Of a stretch of 43,866 nt of DNA, positions 25,524 to 35,139 are shown in pieces; position 1 is the first letter of the stretch; each line of letters opens with the position of its first letter. The translations under genes were made by a program, and so were the position numbers. The notes beneath the pieces are model-generated. The model saw only the letters and a list, made by a program, of their open reading frames with translations. It was not told where the DNA came from and did not search any database. The DNA comes from Sphingobium sp. (GTDB lineage Bacteria > Pseudomonadota > Alphaproteobacteria > Sphingomonadales > Sphingomonadaceae), in assembly GCA_017984895.1 (NCBI GenBank), contig JAGNYO010000016.1, forward strand, positions 1 through 43,866. Direction: 5' to 3'.

Positions 25524-26595
25524 GGCCGACCCTATCATGAGACAATCGGTAAACAAGCTCGAAGCTGTTCCCTCCCCGGAGCCGGCCGCACCGGCCAGGA
25601 CGAGACGGGGCCTGCGCTTGATCCTGATGCTGTCCGTGCCTGTGCTGTTGGCATTGGCCGGGCTGGCCTACTGGCTCCTGACGCGCGGCACCATAGGCAC
25701 AGACAACGCTTATGTGCGGCAGGACGTGGTTGCCATCAGCTCCGACATTACCGGCCGCATCGTCGAGGTTGCCGTTCACGAGAACCAGCAGGTGAAGGCA
25801 GGGGATTTGCTGTTTCGGGTGGACCCGGAGCCTTATCGCGTCGCGCTGGCACAGGCAGATGCGCAGATCGCCACGGCGCAGGTCGATGTAGGCGAGCTTT
25901 CCGCCAAATATCGGGGAACCGGGGTGGATATCGCCAAGGCGCGCACGGATATAGAGTTTGCACGCAAGGAATATGAGCGCCAGCGTGAACTGGCAGCCAG
26001 CGGTTTCACCACCAAATCCCGGTTCGATACCGCCCGCCATGAGCTTGACGTAGCCGAAGCCAGCCTGCGCACCGCCGAGGCGGAGGCCGCCGAAGCACGC
26101 AGCGCGCTGGCGAGCGGGGGACAGGTGCCCGGCGTAAACCCGCGCCTCGCCGCCGCCCGAGCGCAACGAGCCAAGGCCTCGCTTGACCTGCGCCGCACCG
26201 AAATACGCGCCCCGGTATCTGGCAAGATCAGCAATGTCGACCGGTTGCAGATCGGCCAGATGCTGGCAACCGGCCTGCCCGCGGTCAGCATTGTCGCCAA
26301 TAACCGCAGCTGGGTGGAGGCGAATTTCAAGGAAACCCAACTGGGCCTGATCCGCCCCGGCCAGAAGGCCGTCGTTACGCTCGATGCCTATAGTGGGATG
26401 AAGCTCCGGGGTCATGTCGCCAGCATCGGCGGCGGGACTGGCTCCGAATTCTCTGTGCTGCCCGCGCAAAATGCCAATGGCAACTGGGTTAAGGTGACGC
26501 AGCGTGTGCCGGTGCGTATCGCCATAGACCAGTCCTCGCCGCGCCCGCTGATCGCCGGTTTGAGCAGCGAAGTGACGGTCTATGTCAGCGACTGA
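25516..26595 (+). CDS. EmrA-like membrane fusion protein (HlyD family)
   Basis: 359 aa. An N-terminal membrane helix (about residues 33-55) leads to the lipoyl/barrel region TDNAYVRQDVVAISSDITGR then VHENQQVKAGDLLFRVDPEP, a coiled-coil hairpin (about 110-205), and the closing RAPVSGKISNVDRLQIGQML. It links the inner-membrane pump to an outer-membrane channel. No channel gene is in the window. Order marR-emrA-emrB with overlaps on both sides indicates one translationally coupled operon. Confidence 0.93.
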   Translation: MAEADPIMRQSVNKLEAVPSPEPAAPARTRRGLRLILMLSVPVLLALAGLAYWLLTRGTIGTDNAYVRQDVVAISSDITGRIVEVAVHENQQVKAGDLLFRVDPEPYRVALAQADAQIATAQVDVGELSAKYRGTGVDIAKARTDIEFARKEYERQRELAASGFTTKSRFDTARHELDVAEASLRTAEAEAAEARSALASGGQVPGVNPRLAAARAQRAKASLDLRRTEIRAPVSGKISNVDRLQIGQMLATGLPAVSIVANNRSWVEANFKETQLGLIRPGQKAVVTLDAYSGMKLRGHVASIGGGTGSEFSVLPAQNANGNWVKVTQRVPVRIAIDQSSPRPLIAGLSSEVTVYVSD

Positions 26596-28141
26596 CAGTA
26601 TCGCAGCGGGGGCCATGCCGGCCACGGCCATCCCGCGGCATCCGGGATGGCTGAAGGCCGCCGCGATGCTCGCCACCCTGATTCAGGTGCTGGACATGAC
26701 TATCGCCAATGTCGCGTTGCCGCATATGCAGGCCGCGCTTGGCGCCAATCAGGACAATCTGAGCTGGGTGCTGACCAGCTATATCGTTGCTTCCGCGATC
26801 GCGATGCCAGCCACGGGCTGGCTGGCCGATCATATCGGAAGGCGGCGCCTTTATCTTGGCTCCGTGGCGGGGTTTGTCATAGCCTCGGTGCTGTGCGGGC
26901 TGGCCGCCAATCTCGATTCCATGGTCCTGTTCCGCATCTTGCAGGGGCTGGCCGGCGCCTTTCTCTCGCCCCTGGGCCAGACCGTGATGCTCGACAGCAC
27001 CCCGCCGGAAAAGCGCGGACAAGCAATGGCGATATTCGGCATGGGCGTGGTCATCGGGCCGATTATCGGGCCGGTTTTGGGCGGCTGGCTCACGGAAAAC
27101 ATGGATTGGCGCTGGGTGTTCTTCGTCAATGTGCCGCTCGGCCTGATCGCGTTTATCGGCTTGTTCCTGTTTTTGCCGGAGGTGAAGCGCCCATCCCGCG
27201 TGCTCGATGTCATGGGGCTGGCGCTGCTGGGCGTGGGGCTGGCCTCGCTCCAACTGATGCTGGACCGCGGCCAGCATGCCGACTGGTTCAACAGCCTCGA
27301 AACATGGCTGGAGCTGGGGCTGGCCATATCGGCCTTGTGGATGTTTGCTGTTCACAGCCTCACCGCCAGCAATCCGCTGTATTCGCTGGCCATGATGCAG
27401 AACCGCAATCTACTGATCGGGGCCGTGCTGATGTTCATGGTGGGCGTGGTGTTGACCTCGTCCATGGCGTTGCTGCCGGTGATGCTGCAAGGCCTCATGA
27501 ACTATCCGGTGCTCGATGCCGGGCTGCTGATGGCGAGCCGTGGCGTGGGCGTTCTGCTGACTATGGCGATCACCGGGCGCCTGCTTGCCCGCATCAATCT
27601 CAGACTATGGATCATTGTCGGCCTCGCGATCATATCCCTGAGCTTCTGGGAGATGACCGGCTGGAGCCTGGATGTAAGTTGGGGCAGGATGGCGCTTAAC
27701 GGTTTCGTGCAGGGCCTGGGAATGGGCATGATGTTCGTGCCCATCTCGGTCATTTCCTTTTCGACACTCGCGCCCGAACACCGAACCGATGCCTCGGGCA
27801 TAATCAATCTTACCCGCTCGGTCGGTTCCTCGGCGGGCATTTCCCTGGTCATAGCGCTCCTGGCCCGCAATAGCGCGACCAGCCATGAAGATCTTGCGGG
27901 CCACCTCACCTCATACAGCCTCTGGCTCGACCCCCGCCTGTTCACCCTTCCGGGGGATGTGATACCCACCGCTCTGGCCGCGCTCAATGCGGAAGTGACC
28001 CGGCAGGCAACGATGGTCGCCTTTCTCGACGACTTTTATGTGATGATGCTCATGGCTATCGTGGTCATGCCGCTTGCGCTGCTGATCCGCCCGGCTGCGA
28101 AGGGATCGCTCTCTTCCTCCGAGGGGATGATGCTGGACTGA
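26582..28141 (+). CDS. EmrB/DHA2-family MFS drug exporter
   Basis: 519 aa with 14 predicted membrane helices, as in the DHA2 family. Motifs are LDMTIANVALPHMQ, then LTSYIVASAIAMPATGWLAD with GRRRLYLGSV (motif A), FGMGVVIGPIIGPVLGGWLT (motif C) and WRWVFFVNVPLGL. It exports drugs or hydrophobic compounds with proton antiport. The start overlaps emrA by 14 bases. After the stop there are 136 bases before the first chemoreceptor gene, with no clear terminator. Confidence 0.93.
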   Translation: MSATDSIAAGAMPATAIPRHPGWLKAAAMLATLIQVLDMTIANVALPHMQAALGANQDNLSWVLTSYIVASAIAMPATGWLADHIGRRRLYLGSVAGFVIASVLCGLAANLDSMVLFRILQGLAGAFLSPLGQTVMLDSTPPEKRGQAMAIFGMGVVIGPIIGPVLGGWLTENMDWRWVFFVNVPLGLIAFIGLFLFLPEVKRPSRVLDVMGLALLGVGLASLQLMLDRGQHADWFNSLETWLELGLAISALWMFAVHSLTASNPLYSLAMMQNRNLLIGAVLMFMVGVVLTSSMALLPVMLQGLMNYPVLDAGLLMASRGVGVLLTMAITGRLLARINLRLWIIVGLAIISLSFWEMTGWSLDVSWGRMALNGFVQGLGMGMMFVPISVISFSTLAPEHRTDASGIINLTRSVGSSAGISLVIALLARNSATSHEDLAGHLTSYSLWLDPRLFTLPGDVIPTALAALNAEVTRQATMVAFLDDFYVMMLMAIVVMPLALLIRPAAKGSLSSSEGMMLD

Positions 28142-28277
28142 AATTACGGCCCAGGCATTCCCGGCGGCACCCCCTCAGCCTATGGTAAATCCCTGTGCAC
28201 ATGTTTTACAGCGCATTTACCAGTTTTTGACAGCTTCGGCGCTAAGCGGACCCAAGCAAAAAAGCTGTGGGGACTTC

Positions 28278-30083
28278 ATGACTATACATCACTTCGCGCG
28301 TCGTGGCACGAGCGCGCTGATCGCGCTTGTTTTCATTGCAATTCTGGCTTCGGGTATCGCGATCAGGGAAATCGGCTTTGCCGGACCCCTGTTTCAGAAA
28401 AATCAGTTACAAAGCGATCTGGTGGCGGACATATTGCCCCCGCCGCTCTATATTATCGAACCTTTCCTGGAGGCGACCATCATGGTCGAGGACCGGGAAA
28501 CCATGGGGCACGCGGATAATCTCGTTAGCCTGCGTCGGCAGTATGAGGAGCGCAAAGCCTTCTGGCGGACGGCCGACATCTCGGACACACTCAGGCAGCA
28601 GATGGGAACCACCCAGAAAAGCGCGGAGGCGTTTTGGAGGGATGCGGACACCCTCGTTGCGGCGGCCCAGACCGGCGACTGGGTGGGTGCCAAGACCATC
28701 CACGACACCCGGCTGACACCGACCTACATCGCGCACAAGGCGGAGATCATCAAGCTCGTCACGCTTGCCGAACAGGAACGACAAAAGCTGAATGAGCACA
28801 GCGCGATATTGTTCGCGCTTTCCATCGGCGGGCTGCTCCTTTCCGCCGGGGCGATCATGACGGCACTCATCGTCGGGGCGCGGCAGATCAACAGTCGTAT
28901 CGTCAAGCCACTCGGCGATACTGCCACGGAAATGCGTCAGATGGCAGCCGGCCATTATGACATTCCCCTGTCTGGCCAAGGCCGGGCCGATGAAATCGGC
29001 GAGATGGCGACAGCTATGCTCGTGTTCCGCGAGGCAGGCCTCGCCAAGGCCCAGGCGGAAGTGCGGCAGCGTCGGGTCGTTGCAGACCTCGGCGAAGGGC
29101 TGGGGCAGCTCGCCGCCGGCAACATGACTCACCAGATAGAGTCGCCCTTTGCACCGGAATACGAGGGGCTGCGCGCCAGCTTCAACCGCACGATGACAGA
29201 CCTTGGCACCATATTGTCTCGGGTTACGGAATCGGCCACCAATGTCGACACAGGCGCGACCCAGATCCGCGCGGCGGCGGACGATCTGTCTAGTCGCACC
29301 GAGCAGCAGGCCGCCTCGCTGGAAGAAACCTCCGCTGCGATGAACACCGTTATGACCATGGCGCAGGAAACGGCGAAGGCCCGCACCGGTGTGCGCGACG
29401 CGATCGACGAGGCGCACCGCGAAGCGCGCGCTGGCGGCACTGTCGTGCAGCACGCGGTGACGGCGATGGGCGAAATCGAGGCATCTGCCCAGCAGATCAG
29501 CCAGATCATCTCGGTGATCGACGGCATTGCCTTCCAGACCAACCTGCTCGCACTCAATGCGGGTGTGGAGGCGGCGCGGGCGGGAGACGCAGGCAAAGGG
29601 TTCGCCGTTGTCGCCAACGAAGTGCGGGCGCTCGCGCAGCGCTCCGCCGATGCCGCGCGCGACATCAAGAATCTCATCACTACCAGCGCCGATCAGGTCG
29701 AGCAGGGCGTCACTCTTGTTGGCGAGACGGGCAACATGCTCGGCCGTATCGTCGGCAAGGTAAGCGAGGTGAGCGATCTCATCACCAGCATGGCGAATTC
29801 TACCGATACCCAGGCGCAGAACATGATGCAGGTGCATGGCACCGTGACCGAGATAGACACGATGACGCAACAGAACGCCGCAATGGTGGAAGAGACGACT
29901 GCTGCGGCCCGCAGCCTGGCCAGCGAGGCGCATAATCTGCGGCAACTGGTTTCGCGTTTCCGCCTTGATGGTCAGGAGGCATGGCGCCCTTCATCAGCTC
30001 TGCCCCGCGTCTCCCCTGCGCGGTCATCGGGCGGTGGCAACCTCGCTATCGCCATGCCGGCTGACGACTGGAGCGATTTCTAA
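28278..30083 (+). CDS. Methyl-accepting chemotaxis receptor, periplasmic-sensing
   Basis: 601 aa. TM1 is at about residues 12-30, a helical sensor domain of about 145 residues follows (KNQLQSDLVADILPPPLYII, PTYIAHKAEIIKLVTLAEQE), then TM2 at about 175-198. HAMP signalling follows (IVKPLGDTATEMRQMAAGHY), then a second HAMP-like segment (GEGLGQLAAGNMTHQIESPF), then the methyl-accepting domain with the hairpin tip [20 protein letters not shown]. The C-terminus DWSDF matches the xWxxF tether that recruits CheR/CheB in other bacteria. Ligand unknown. GGGG at 28269-28272 precedes the ATG. It heads the chemotaxis cluster. Confidence 0.93.
   Translation: MTIHHFARRGTSALIALVFIAILASGIAIREIGFAGPLFQKNQLQSDLVADILPPPLYIIEPFLEATIMVEDRETMGHADNLVSLRRQYEERKAFWRTADISDTLRQQMGTTQKSAEAFWRDADTLVAAAQTGDWVGAKTIHDTRLTPTYIAHKAEIIKLVTLAEQERQKLNEHSAILFALSIGGLLLSAGAIMTALIVGARQINSRIVKPLGDTATEMRQMAAGHYDIPLSGQGRADEIGEMATAMLVFREAGLAKAQAEVRQRRVVADLGEGLGQLAAGNMTHQIESPFAPEYEGLRASFNRTMTDLGTILSRVTESATNVDTGATQIRAAADDLSSRTEQQAASLEETSAAMNTVMTMAQETAKARTGVRDAIDEAHREARAGGTVVQHAVTAMGEIEASAQQISQIISVIDGIAFQTNLLALNAGVEAARAGDAGKGFAVVANEVRALAQRSADAARDIKNLITTSADQVEQGVTLVGETGNMLGRIVGKVSEVSDLITSMANSTDTQAQNMMQVHGTVTEIDTMTQQNAAMVEETTAAARSLASEAHNLRQLVSRFRLDGQEAWRPSSALPRVSPARSSGGGNLAIAMPADDWSDF
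29496..29690 (+). repeat. Near-identical receptor hairpin-tip segment, copy 1
   Basis: These 195 bases differ from 31040-31234 at only 7 positions counted by eye, although the two receptors diverge on both sides, including at third codon positions. Confidence 0.9.
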
Positions 30084-30247
30084 AATAAGCGCTCCAGCAC
30101 GCGCTGATTGGTCGCGTAGAAATATCTCGGGCTACCGGCGCGCCGGATACGCTCCGTTAACCAATTTCTTATAGCACTATCAGGATAAATACATGGACCG
30201 ACGGCGTGAGGGGTTCACATCGTAGCGAGTCCGGGGAGAACGGAACT

Positions 30248-31651
30248 ATGCTCGACTGGTTCAAACGGCAAGCGCCGATCCGAGTCAAATTCAAGGCACT
30301 TCTGGCAATTCACGGCGTGTGGGGCGTGTGTGGCGCAGCGGCGACAGTCCTGGCTGGCATGGGTATGACACCCATCGCCTATGGCCTTGCGGCTATCGCA
30401 CTGGCAGGCGCGGTGGCCACGGTCGTCATTTCAGGAAAGCTCATATGCGAGCCTTATGTCGATACTGTGGTGCGGATGGAAGGACTCGCCCTGGGCGATC
30501 TGGACAGCCAGATCCACTATTCCGACCATAGCGATTGCGTAGGCCGCATGGTCACCGCCATGGCCAGCTTCCGCGACAACGCGCGGGTGGTGGCGCTCAG
30601 CTCCAAAATATCGCAGGAAGTGGTCGAGGTGCTCGGCAACGGCCTTTCCAGGCTGGCAGAGGGCGACCTCAGTGTTCGTATTACCGAAGGCGTGCCCAAG
30701 GAATATGAGAGCCTGCGTGGTGATTTCAACCGGGCGATGGAGAGCCTGTCCGAAGCGATGACATCGGTAACGCATACTTCGCGCGCGATCCATGCGGGCG
30801 CGGGAGAAATCCGCGCCGCCACCAACGATCTTTCGATGCGCACCGAGCAGCAGGCGGCATCGCTCGCCGAATCTGCCAACGCGATGAACGAGATCACCGG
30901 CATGGTGAAGGAAACCGCGCACAGCGCTTCCCAGGTAACCAACGCGATCAGCGATGCCCACCGCGAGGCCAGCGAGGGCGGCAAGGTCGTCGACAAGGCG
31001 GTCACGGCGATGGGCGCGATCGAGAAAAGCTCTCAGGAAATCAGCCAGATCATCTCGGTGATCGACGGCATTGCCTTCCAGACCAACCTGCTCGCCCTCA
31101 ATGCGGGTGTGGAGGCGGCGCGGGCGGGAGACGCCGGCAAAGGGTTCGCCGTTGTCGCCAACGAAGTGCGTGCGCTCGCGCAGCGCTCGGCGGAGGCCGC
31201 GCGCGACATCAAGAATCTTATCACTACCAGCGCCACGCAAGTGGGCGAAGGCGTCAACCTCGTCGGCGAGGCAGGTATCATGCTGAGCCGTATCGTTACC
31301 AGAGTGGGAGAGATCAGTGCGCTCATCTCCACCATCTCGGAATCGACCGAAACGCAGGCCGCCGGCCTCCAGCAGGTCAATTCCTCGGTCAACGAAATGG
31401 ACAAGATGACCCAGCAGAATGCCGCCATGGTCGAGGAATCGACCGCCGCCGCGCGCAGTCTCGCCAATGAAGCCGAGGATCTCAACCAGCTCATCACCCG
31501 CTTCAAGCTGGCGGGGGGCGCAGGCTCCTCATTCAGCGCCGCACCATCGAAGCCGCGCGTATCGACCAACCTTTCCTCCTCGCGCCCGATGACGCGAACC
31601 AGCGGCAACCTTGCCATCGCCCCCGACGCCGATGACTGGTCGGAATTTTGA
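30248..31651 (+). CDS. Methyl-accepting chemotaxis receptor, second copy, short sensor
   Basis: 467 aa. Two closely spaced membrane helices (about residues 20-39 and 43-63) leave almost no periplasmic part, so sensing is probably cytosolic or membrane-linked. HAMP-like segments ([40 protein letters not shown]) lead to the methyl-accepting domain with [20 protein letters not shown]. The C-terminus DDWSEF is again an xWxxF tether. The start at 30248 follows GGGGAGAA. It lies 164 bases after the first receptor and 32 bases before the STAS gene. Confidence 0.92.
   Translation: MLDWFKRQAPIRVKFKALLAIHGVWGVCGAAATVLAGMGMTPIAYGLAAIALAGAVATVVISGKLICEPYVDTVVRMEGLALGDLDSQIHYSDHSDCVGRMVTAMASFRDNARVVALSSKISQEVVEVLGNGLSRLAEGDLSVRITEGVPKEYESLRGDFNRAMESLSEAMTSVTHTSRAIHAGAGEIRAATNDLSMRTEQQAASLAESANAMNEITGMVKETAHSASQVTNAISDAHREASEGGKVVDKAVTAMGAIEKSSQEISQIISVIDGIAFQTNLLALNAGVEAARAGDAGKGFAVVANEVRALAQRSAEAARDIKNLITTSATQVGEGVNLVGEAGIMLSRIVTRVGEISALISTISESTETQAAGLQQVNSSVNEMDKMTQQNAAMVEESTAAARSLANEAEDLNQLITRFKLAGGAGSSFSAAPSKPRVSTNLSSSRPMTRTSGNLAIAPDADDWSEF
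31040..31234 (+). repeat. Near-identical receptor hairpin-tip segment, copy 2
   Basis: Partner of 29496-29690 at a constant offset of 1544 bases. Both encode the tip that contacts CheA and CheW. Confidence 0.9.
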
Positions 31652-31683
31652 TCCGTCAGACCTAAGGATAGACGAGCACGAGC

Positions 31684-31962
31684 ATGATTATACTTCCAGC
31701 AGTGATAGATCGCACCACGGCCAGTGCTCTTATTTCTCATCTCGATCAGGCGCTTCAGCCTGAAACGGAGATTGTGGTGGAAGGGCGGGATGTGACCCGT
31801 ATCGGGCAATCTGGCCTGCAACTCATGCTCAGTGCCCAACAAACAGCCGTGGCACGTGGCGTTTCCATGACAGTCCATGCCTCGCCGGCGATGTTCGGTG
31901 CGGCACAGATCGCCGGACTGACGGGTGCATTCAACTGGATCGGACACCGCGATGACCAATGA
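31684..31962 (+). CDS. STAS-domain protein of the chemotaxis operon
   Basis: 92 aa, a single STAS (anti-anti-sigma-like) domain: [20 protein letters not shown], then [20 protein letters not shown], where the serine in GQSGLQ is in the place normally phosphorylated in SpoIIAA-type proteins. Such proteins occur at the head of several alphaproteobacterial che operons; in a few species they influence CheA or adaptation, but this one's role is unknown. Its stop overlaps the cheA start by 11 bases. Confidence 0.85.
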   Translation: MIILPAVIDRTTASALISHLDQALQPETEIVVEGRDVTRIGQSGLQLMLSAQQTAVARGVSMTVHASPAMFGAAQIAGLTGAFNWIGHRDDQ

Positions 31963-34270
31963 TGAAATCCAGAATATCTTTTTCCTGGAATGTGAAGAGG
32001 CGCTGGGCCAGGCCGAGGAAGGCCTGCTGGCGTGCCGGTCAGGCACGGCGGATGCCGACACGGTAAACGGCATCTTCCGCGCGGTGCACTCGATCAAGGG
32101 CGGGGCGGGCGCATTCAGCTTCTCCTTGCTGCAAGCCTTCATCCACAAGTTCGAGACAGTGCTCTCCTATGTGCGCGATGAGGAACTGGGCCTGAGCGAA
32201 GCGCTCAACACCCTGATGCTGCGCGCGTTCGACATATTGGCCGATCATGTCGCCGCCGTGCGGGGCGAAGGCGATACGCCGGACGACGCCGCGATAAGCG
32301 CCGAACTGGAAGATGTTGCGGCCAAGGCGGCGGCTGGCGTGCCGGTGTTCGACGAACCGGCCGAGAGCGCGTGCGACGAGCCCGCCGAACCCGCGCAGGA
32401 CGATGGCACAGCAACGGATGACCTGGGCCTCGATTTCGATCTCGACGGTCTGATGGGCGATCTTTCCGTCGATGAGGAACAAGCCGCCGCGATGGAAGCC
32501 GCCGCCGCTGAAGTCGAGCGGTCCATGGACGAGCGGGACGCTGCGCGCGTCACCAAGGCAGCCGCGAAGCTGGCCGCCGAGAATGCTTCCGGCGACGAAC
32601 ATCATGGCTGGCGGGTCTATGTCCGCTTCCTCGATGGCGCGCTTGGCAACGGCAGCGAGCCGCTGTTGATGCTGCGCGAGCTGGAGGAAATGGGCGCCCT
32701 GTGCCTGGCAGCCGACGCCAGCGCCATCCCGACGCTCGATGCGCTGGATGTCGAGAAAGCCTATCTTTCCTGGACCTTCTTCGTCCCCGCTCACATCGAG
32801 AAGAGCGCGATCGAGGAAGTGTTCGATTTCATCAACAACGAGTGCGAGCTGAAAATCGAGGTGCTCCACGCACCCGTTGCCCGCGATACGATCGAAGTCC
32901 GCTTGCCGCATATTGCGGCAGCCACCCCGAAAAAGCCTAAGGCGAACACCGCACCGGCAACTACAGCCACCAGCATAACGCCCGCTTCCCAAACGGCACC
33001 AGCCGCTCATCCCGCCAAGGTCGCGCTGGTGGAAACGCCGGCCCCGGTTGCGCCCGCCGCGCCCGCCGCTGCGCGCACTGCCGCCTCCGTCGGCCAGACG
33101 GTGCGCGTTGATCTGGCCAAGCTCGACAAGCTCATCGACACCGTGGGCGAACTGGTGATCGCGCAGGCGATGATGGCCCAGCGTCTCGCCAGCCACGGCC
33201 TCAACTCCATCGACGAGATGGGGATGCTCGATCTTCTCACGCGCGACATACAGGAAAGCACGATGTCCATCCGCGCACAGCCGATCGGCTCCGTATTCTC
33301 GCGCGTGCCGCGCATCGTGCGCGAGCTGGAAGCGGATACCGGCAAGCGCGTCGTCCTCACCATGAGCGGTGAAGCCACCGAGCTGGACAAGACGGTGGTG
33401 GAACGCCTCGGTGAGCCACTGACGCACCTCATCCGCAACGCGGTCGATCATGGCATCGAGAAGCCGGACGTGCGCCTTGTCAATGGCAAGCCCGCCGAGG
33501 GCAAGCTGCACCTTTCCGCCGAGCAGCGGTCTGGCCGCATCGTCATCTCCCTTTCGGATGACGGCGCAGGCATCAACCGCGAAGTGGTGCTGCAAAAGGC
33601 GATCGAAAAGGGCTTGGTCGCGCCAGGCACCCAGCTCTCCAACGAGGAGATCGACCATCTCATCTTCGCGCCCGGTTTTTCGACCGCGGACAAGGTTTCC
33701 AACATCTCTGGCCGCGGCGTCGGCATGGATGTGGTGAGACAGAACGTCAAGGATCTGGGCGGGCGCATTTCCATCGAATCGCACCCCGGCAAGGGCTGCA
33801 CCTTCACGCTCGCGCTGCCGCTCACCCTTGCGATTGCGGACGGCATGATCGTTACGGTCGGTGATCAGACGGTGGTGATCCCGCTCACGCATGTGCTGGA
33901 GAGCCTGCGGCCCGAACAGGCCGATGTCCAGCATATCGGCAAGGATCTGATGGTATTGAACAACCGTGGCAAGTTCCTGCCGATCGTGCGGCTCGATCAT
34001 GCGGTCGGTGCACTGGGGGCGGCCGATACGGCCCAGGACGCTGTGCTGATCGTTGTAGATACCGAAAGCCATGGCCAGGCCGTGCTGATGGTGGACAGCA
34101 TCGTCGACCAGCGCCAGTTTGTCATCAAGAGCCTGGAGGCGCATTATCAGCCGGTTACCGGCGTAGCGGGCGCCACCATATTGGGTGATGGCAAGGTCGC
34201 CCTGATCCTCGATGTCGACTCGCTGGTGGCAGACAATTTCGCCCACCACGGGAGCGCGCTGGCGGCATGA
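31952..34270 (+). CDS. cheA: Chemotaxis histidine kinase CheA
   Basis: 772 aa cytosolic kinase. Domains in order: HPt (about 1-110, with the phosphorylated His in [15 protein letters not shown]), an acidic linker, a second globular domain (about 215-310, [20 protein letters not shown]) common in alphaproteobacterial CheA, an Ala/Pro/Thr linker, dimerisation helices ([20 protein letters not shown]), the ATP-binding domain ([11 protein letters not shown] as the N box, [11 protein letters not shown] as G1, GRGVGMDVV as G2), and the CheW-like P5 domain to the end. It relays receptor signals to CheY and the CheB proteins. The start at 31952 was chosen because it gives the standard MTNDEI HPt start. 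It is coupled by overlap to STAS and cheR. Confidence 0.96.
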   Translation: MTNDEIQNIFFLECEEALGQAEEGLLACRSGTADADTVNGIFRAVHSIKGGAGAFSFSLLQAFIHKFETVLSYVRDEELGLSEALNTLMLRAFDILADHVAAVRGEGDTPDDAAISAELEDVAAKAAAGVPVFDEPAESACDEPAEPAQDDGTATDDLGLDFDLDGLMGDLSVDEEQAAAMEAAAAEVERSMDERDAARVTKAAAKLAAENASGDEHHGWRVYVRFLDGALGNGSEPLLMLRELEEMGALCLAADASAIPTLDALDVEKAYLSWTFFVPAHIEKSAIEEVFDFINNECELKIEVLHAPVARDTIEVRLPHIAAATPKKPKANTAPATTATSITPASQTAPAAHPAKVALVETPAPVAPAAPAAARTAASVGQTVRVDLAKLDKLIDTVGELVIAQAMMAQRLASHGLNSIDEMGMLDLLTRDIQESTMSIRAQPIGSVFSRVPRIVRELEADTGKRVVLTMSGEATELDKTVVERLGEPLTHLIRNAVDHGIEKPDVRLVNGKPAEGKLHLSAEQRSGRIVISLSDDGAGINREVVLQKAIEKGLVAPGTQLSNEEIDHLIFAPGFSTADKVSNISGRGVGMDVVRQNVKDLGGRISIESHPGKGCTFTLALPLTLAIADGMIVTVGDQTVVIPLTHVLESLRPEQADVQHIGKDLMVLNNRGKFLPIVRLDHAVGALGAADTAQDAVLIVVDTESHGQAVLMVDSIVDQRQFVIKSLEAHYQPVTGVAGATILGDGKVALILDVDSLVADNFAHHGSALAA

Positions 34271-35139
34271 ATCAGCTCGCTCAGGAGAGTTTCACACCCT
34301 TTCCGGGGATTAGCGCGCAGGTCTACTCCCGCGCTGATTTCGAGGCGGTGCGCGACATCGTTTACGACATCGCGGGGATCGTCCTCCCTGCCGGCAAGGC
34401 GACCCTGGTCTATTCCCGGCTCGCTCCACTGGTGCGGGACAGCGGCCAACAGACCTTCTCCCGCTATATCGACTTCATCAAGAAAGACGACGCTGCGCGG
34501 CGCAAGACCATCAATGCGCTGACCACCAATCACACCTTTTTTTATCGCGAGAGCCATCATTTCGAGCATCTGGCGCAACAGGTGCGGCCCCTGCTGCTGG
34601 ACAAGATTCGTTCACGCCAGCCAGTGCGGATCTGGTCCGCGGGCTGCTCGACCGGAGAAGAACTCTACTCGCTGGCAATGACTCTGCTGGGACCGGACAA
34701 GCTGGGCGCCCGTCCGTTTTTGGAAGGCAACCTCGCGATACTCGCCACCGACCTTGCCGACCACGCCGTCGCAGGCGCGAAAGCCGCGATCTATCCGTTA
34801 GAGGCACTGAAGGACGTGCCCCCCGCCCTCACCCAGACCTGGGTGAAGCGCGACGGAGACAAAGCGAAGATCGCCCCCGAATTATGCGCCAAGATTCACG
34901 TCAAACGCCTTAATCTGCTCGGCGACTGGCCGATGAACAAGCAGTTTGACGTGATCTTCTGTCGCAACGTGATGATCTATTTCGACCAACCCACCAAGGA
35001 CAGGCTGGTGGCGCGGTTCGCTGATCAGCTCCTGCCCGATGGGCACCTTTACATCGGCCACAGCGAACGTGTCGCCGGGCCGGCGCAGGAGGTTCTCAAC
35101 CTGGTGGGAAGCACGATCTATCGAAAGGGGCGGATGTGA
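34267..35139 (+). CDS. cheR: Chemoreceptor glutamate methyltransferase CheR
   Basis: 290 aa. It methylates receptor glutamates using SAM. The N-terminal helical domain (FEAVRDIVYDIAGIVLPAGK) is followed by NHTFFYRESHHFEHL, the SAM site IWSAGCSTGEELYSLAM, and FDVIFCRNVMIYFDQPT with SERVAG near the end. The stop overlaps the cheB start by four bases. The xWxxF tails on both receptors fit a tethered CheR. Confidence 0.95.
   Translation: MNQLAQESFTPFPGISAQVYSRADFEAVRDIVYDIAGIVLPAGKATLVYSRLAPLVRDSGQQTFSRYIDFIKKDDAARRKTINALTTNHTFFYRESHHFEHLAQQVRPLLLDKIRSRQPVRIWSAGCSTGEELYSLAMTLLGPDKLGARPFLEGNLAILATDLADHAVAGAKAAIYPLEALKDVPPALTQTWVKRDGDKAKIAPELCAKIHVKRLNLLGDWPMNKQFDVIFCRNVMIYFDQPTKDRLVARFADQLLPDGHLYIGHSERVAGPAQEVLNLVGSTIYRKGRM

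Noticed and set aside
28245-28251. Another AGCGGAC motif before the first chemoreceptor
   Set aside because: Only seven bases match and it is not at a gene end or an accessory boundary, so chance is sufficient.
28407-29945. A 512-codon open frame antisense to the first chemoreceptor
   Set aside because: The plus frame has membrane helices, HAMP and the methyl-accepting domain. The antisense frame has none.
32039-34249. A 736-codon open frame antisense to cheA
   Set aside because: It is a shadow in high-GC DNA. The plus strand carries a complete CheA with all domains, and the antisense product has no recognisable motif.
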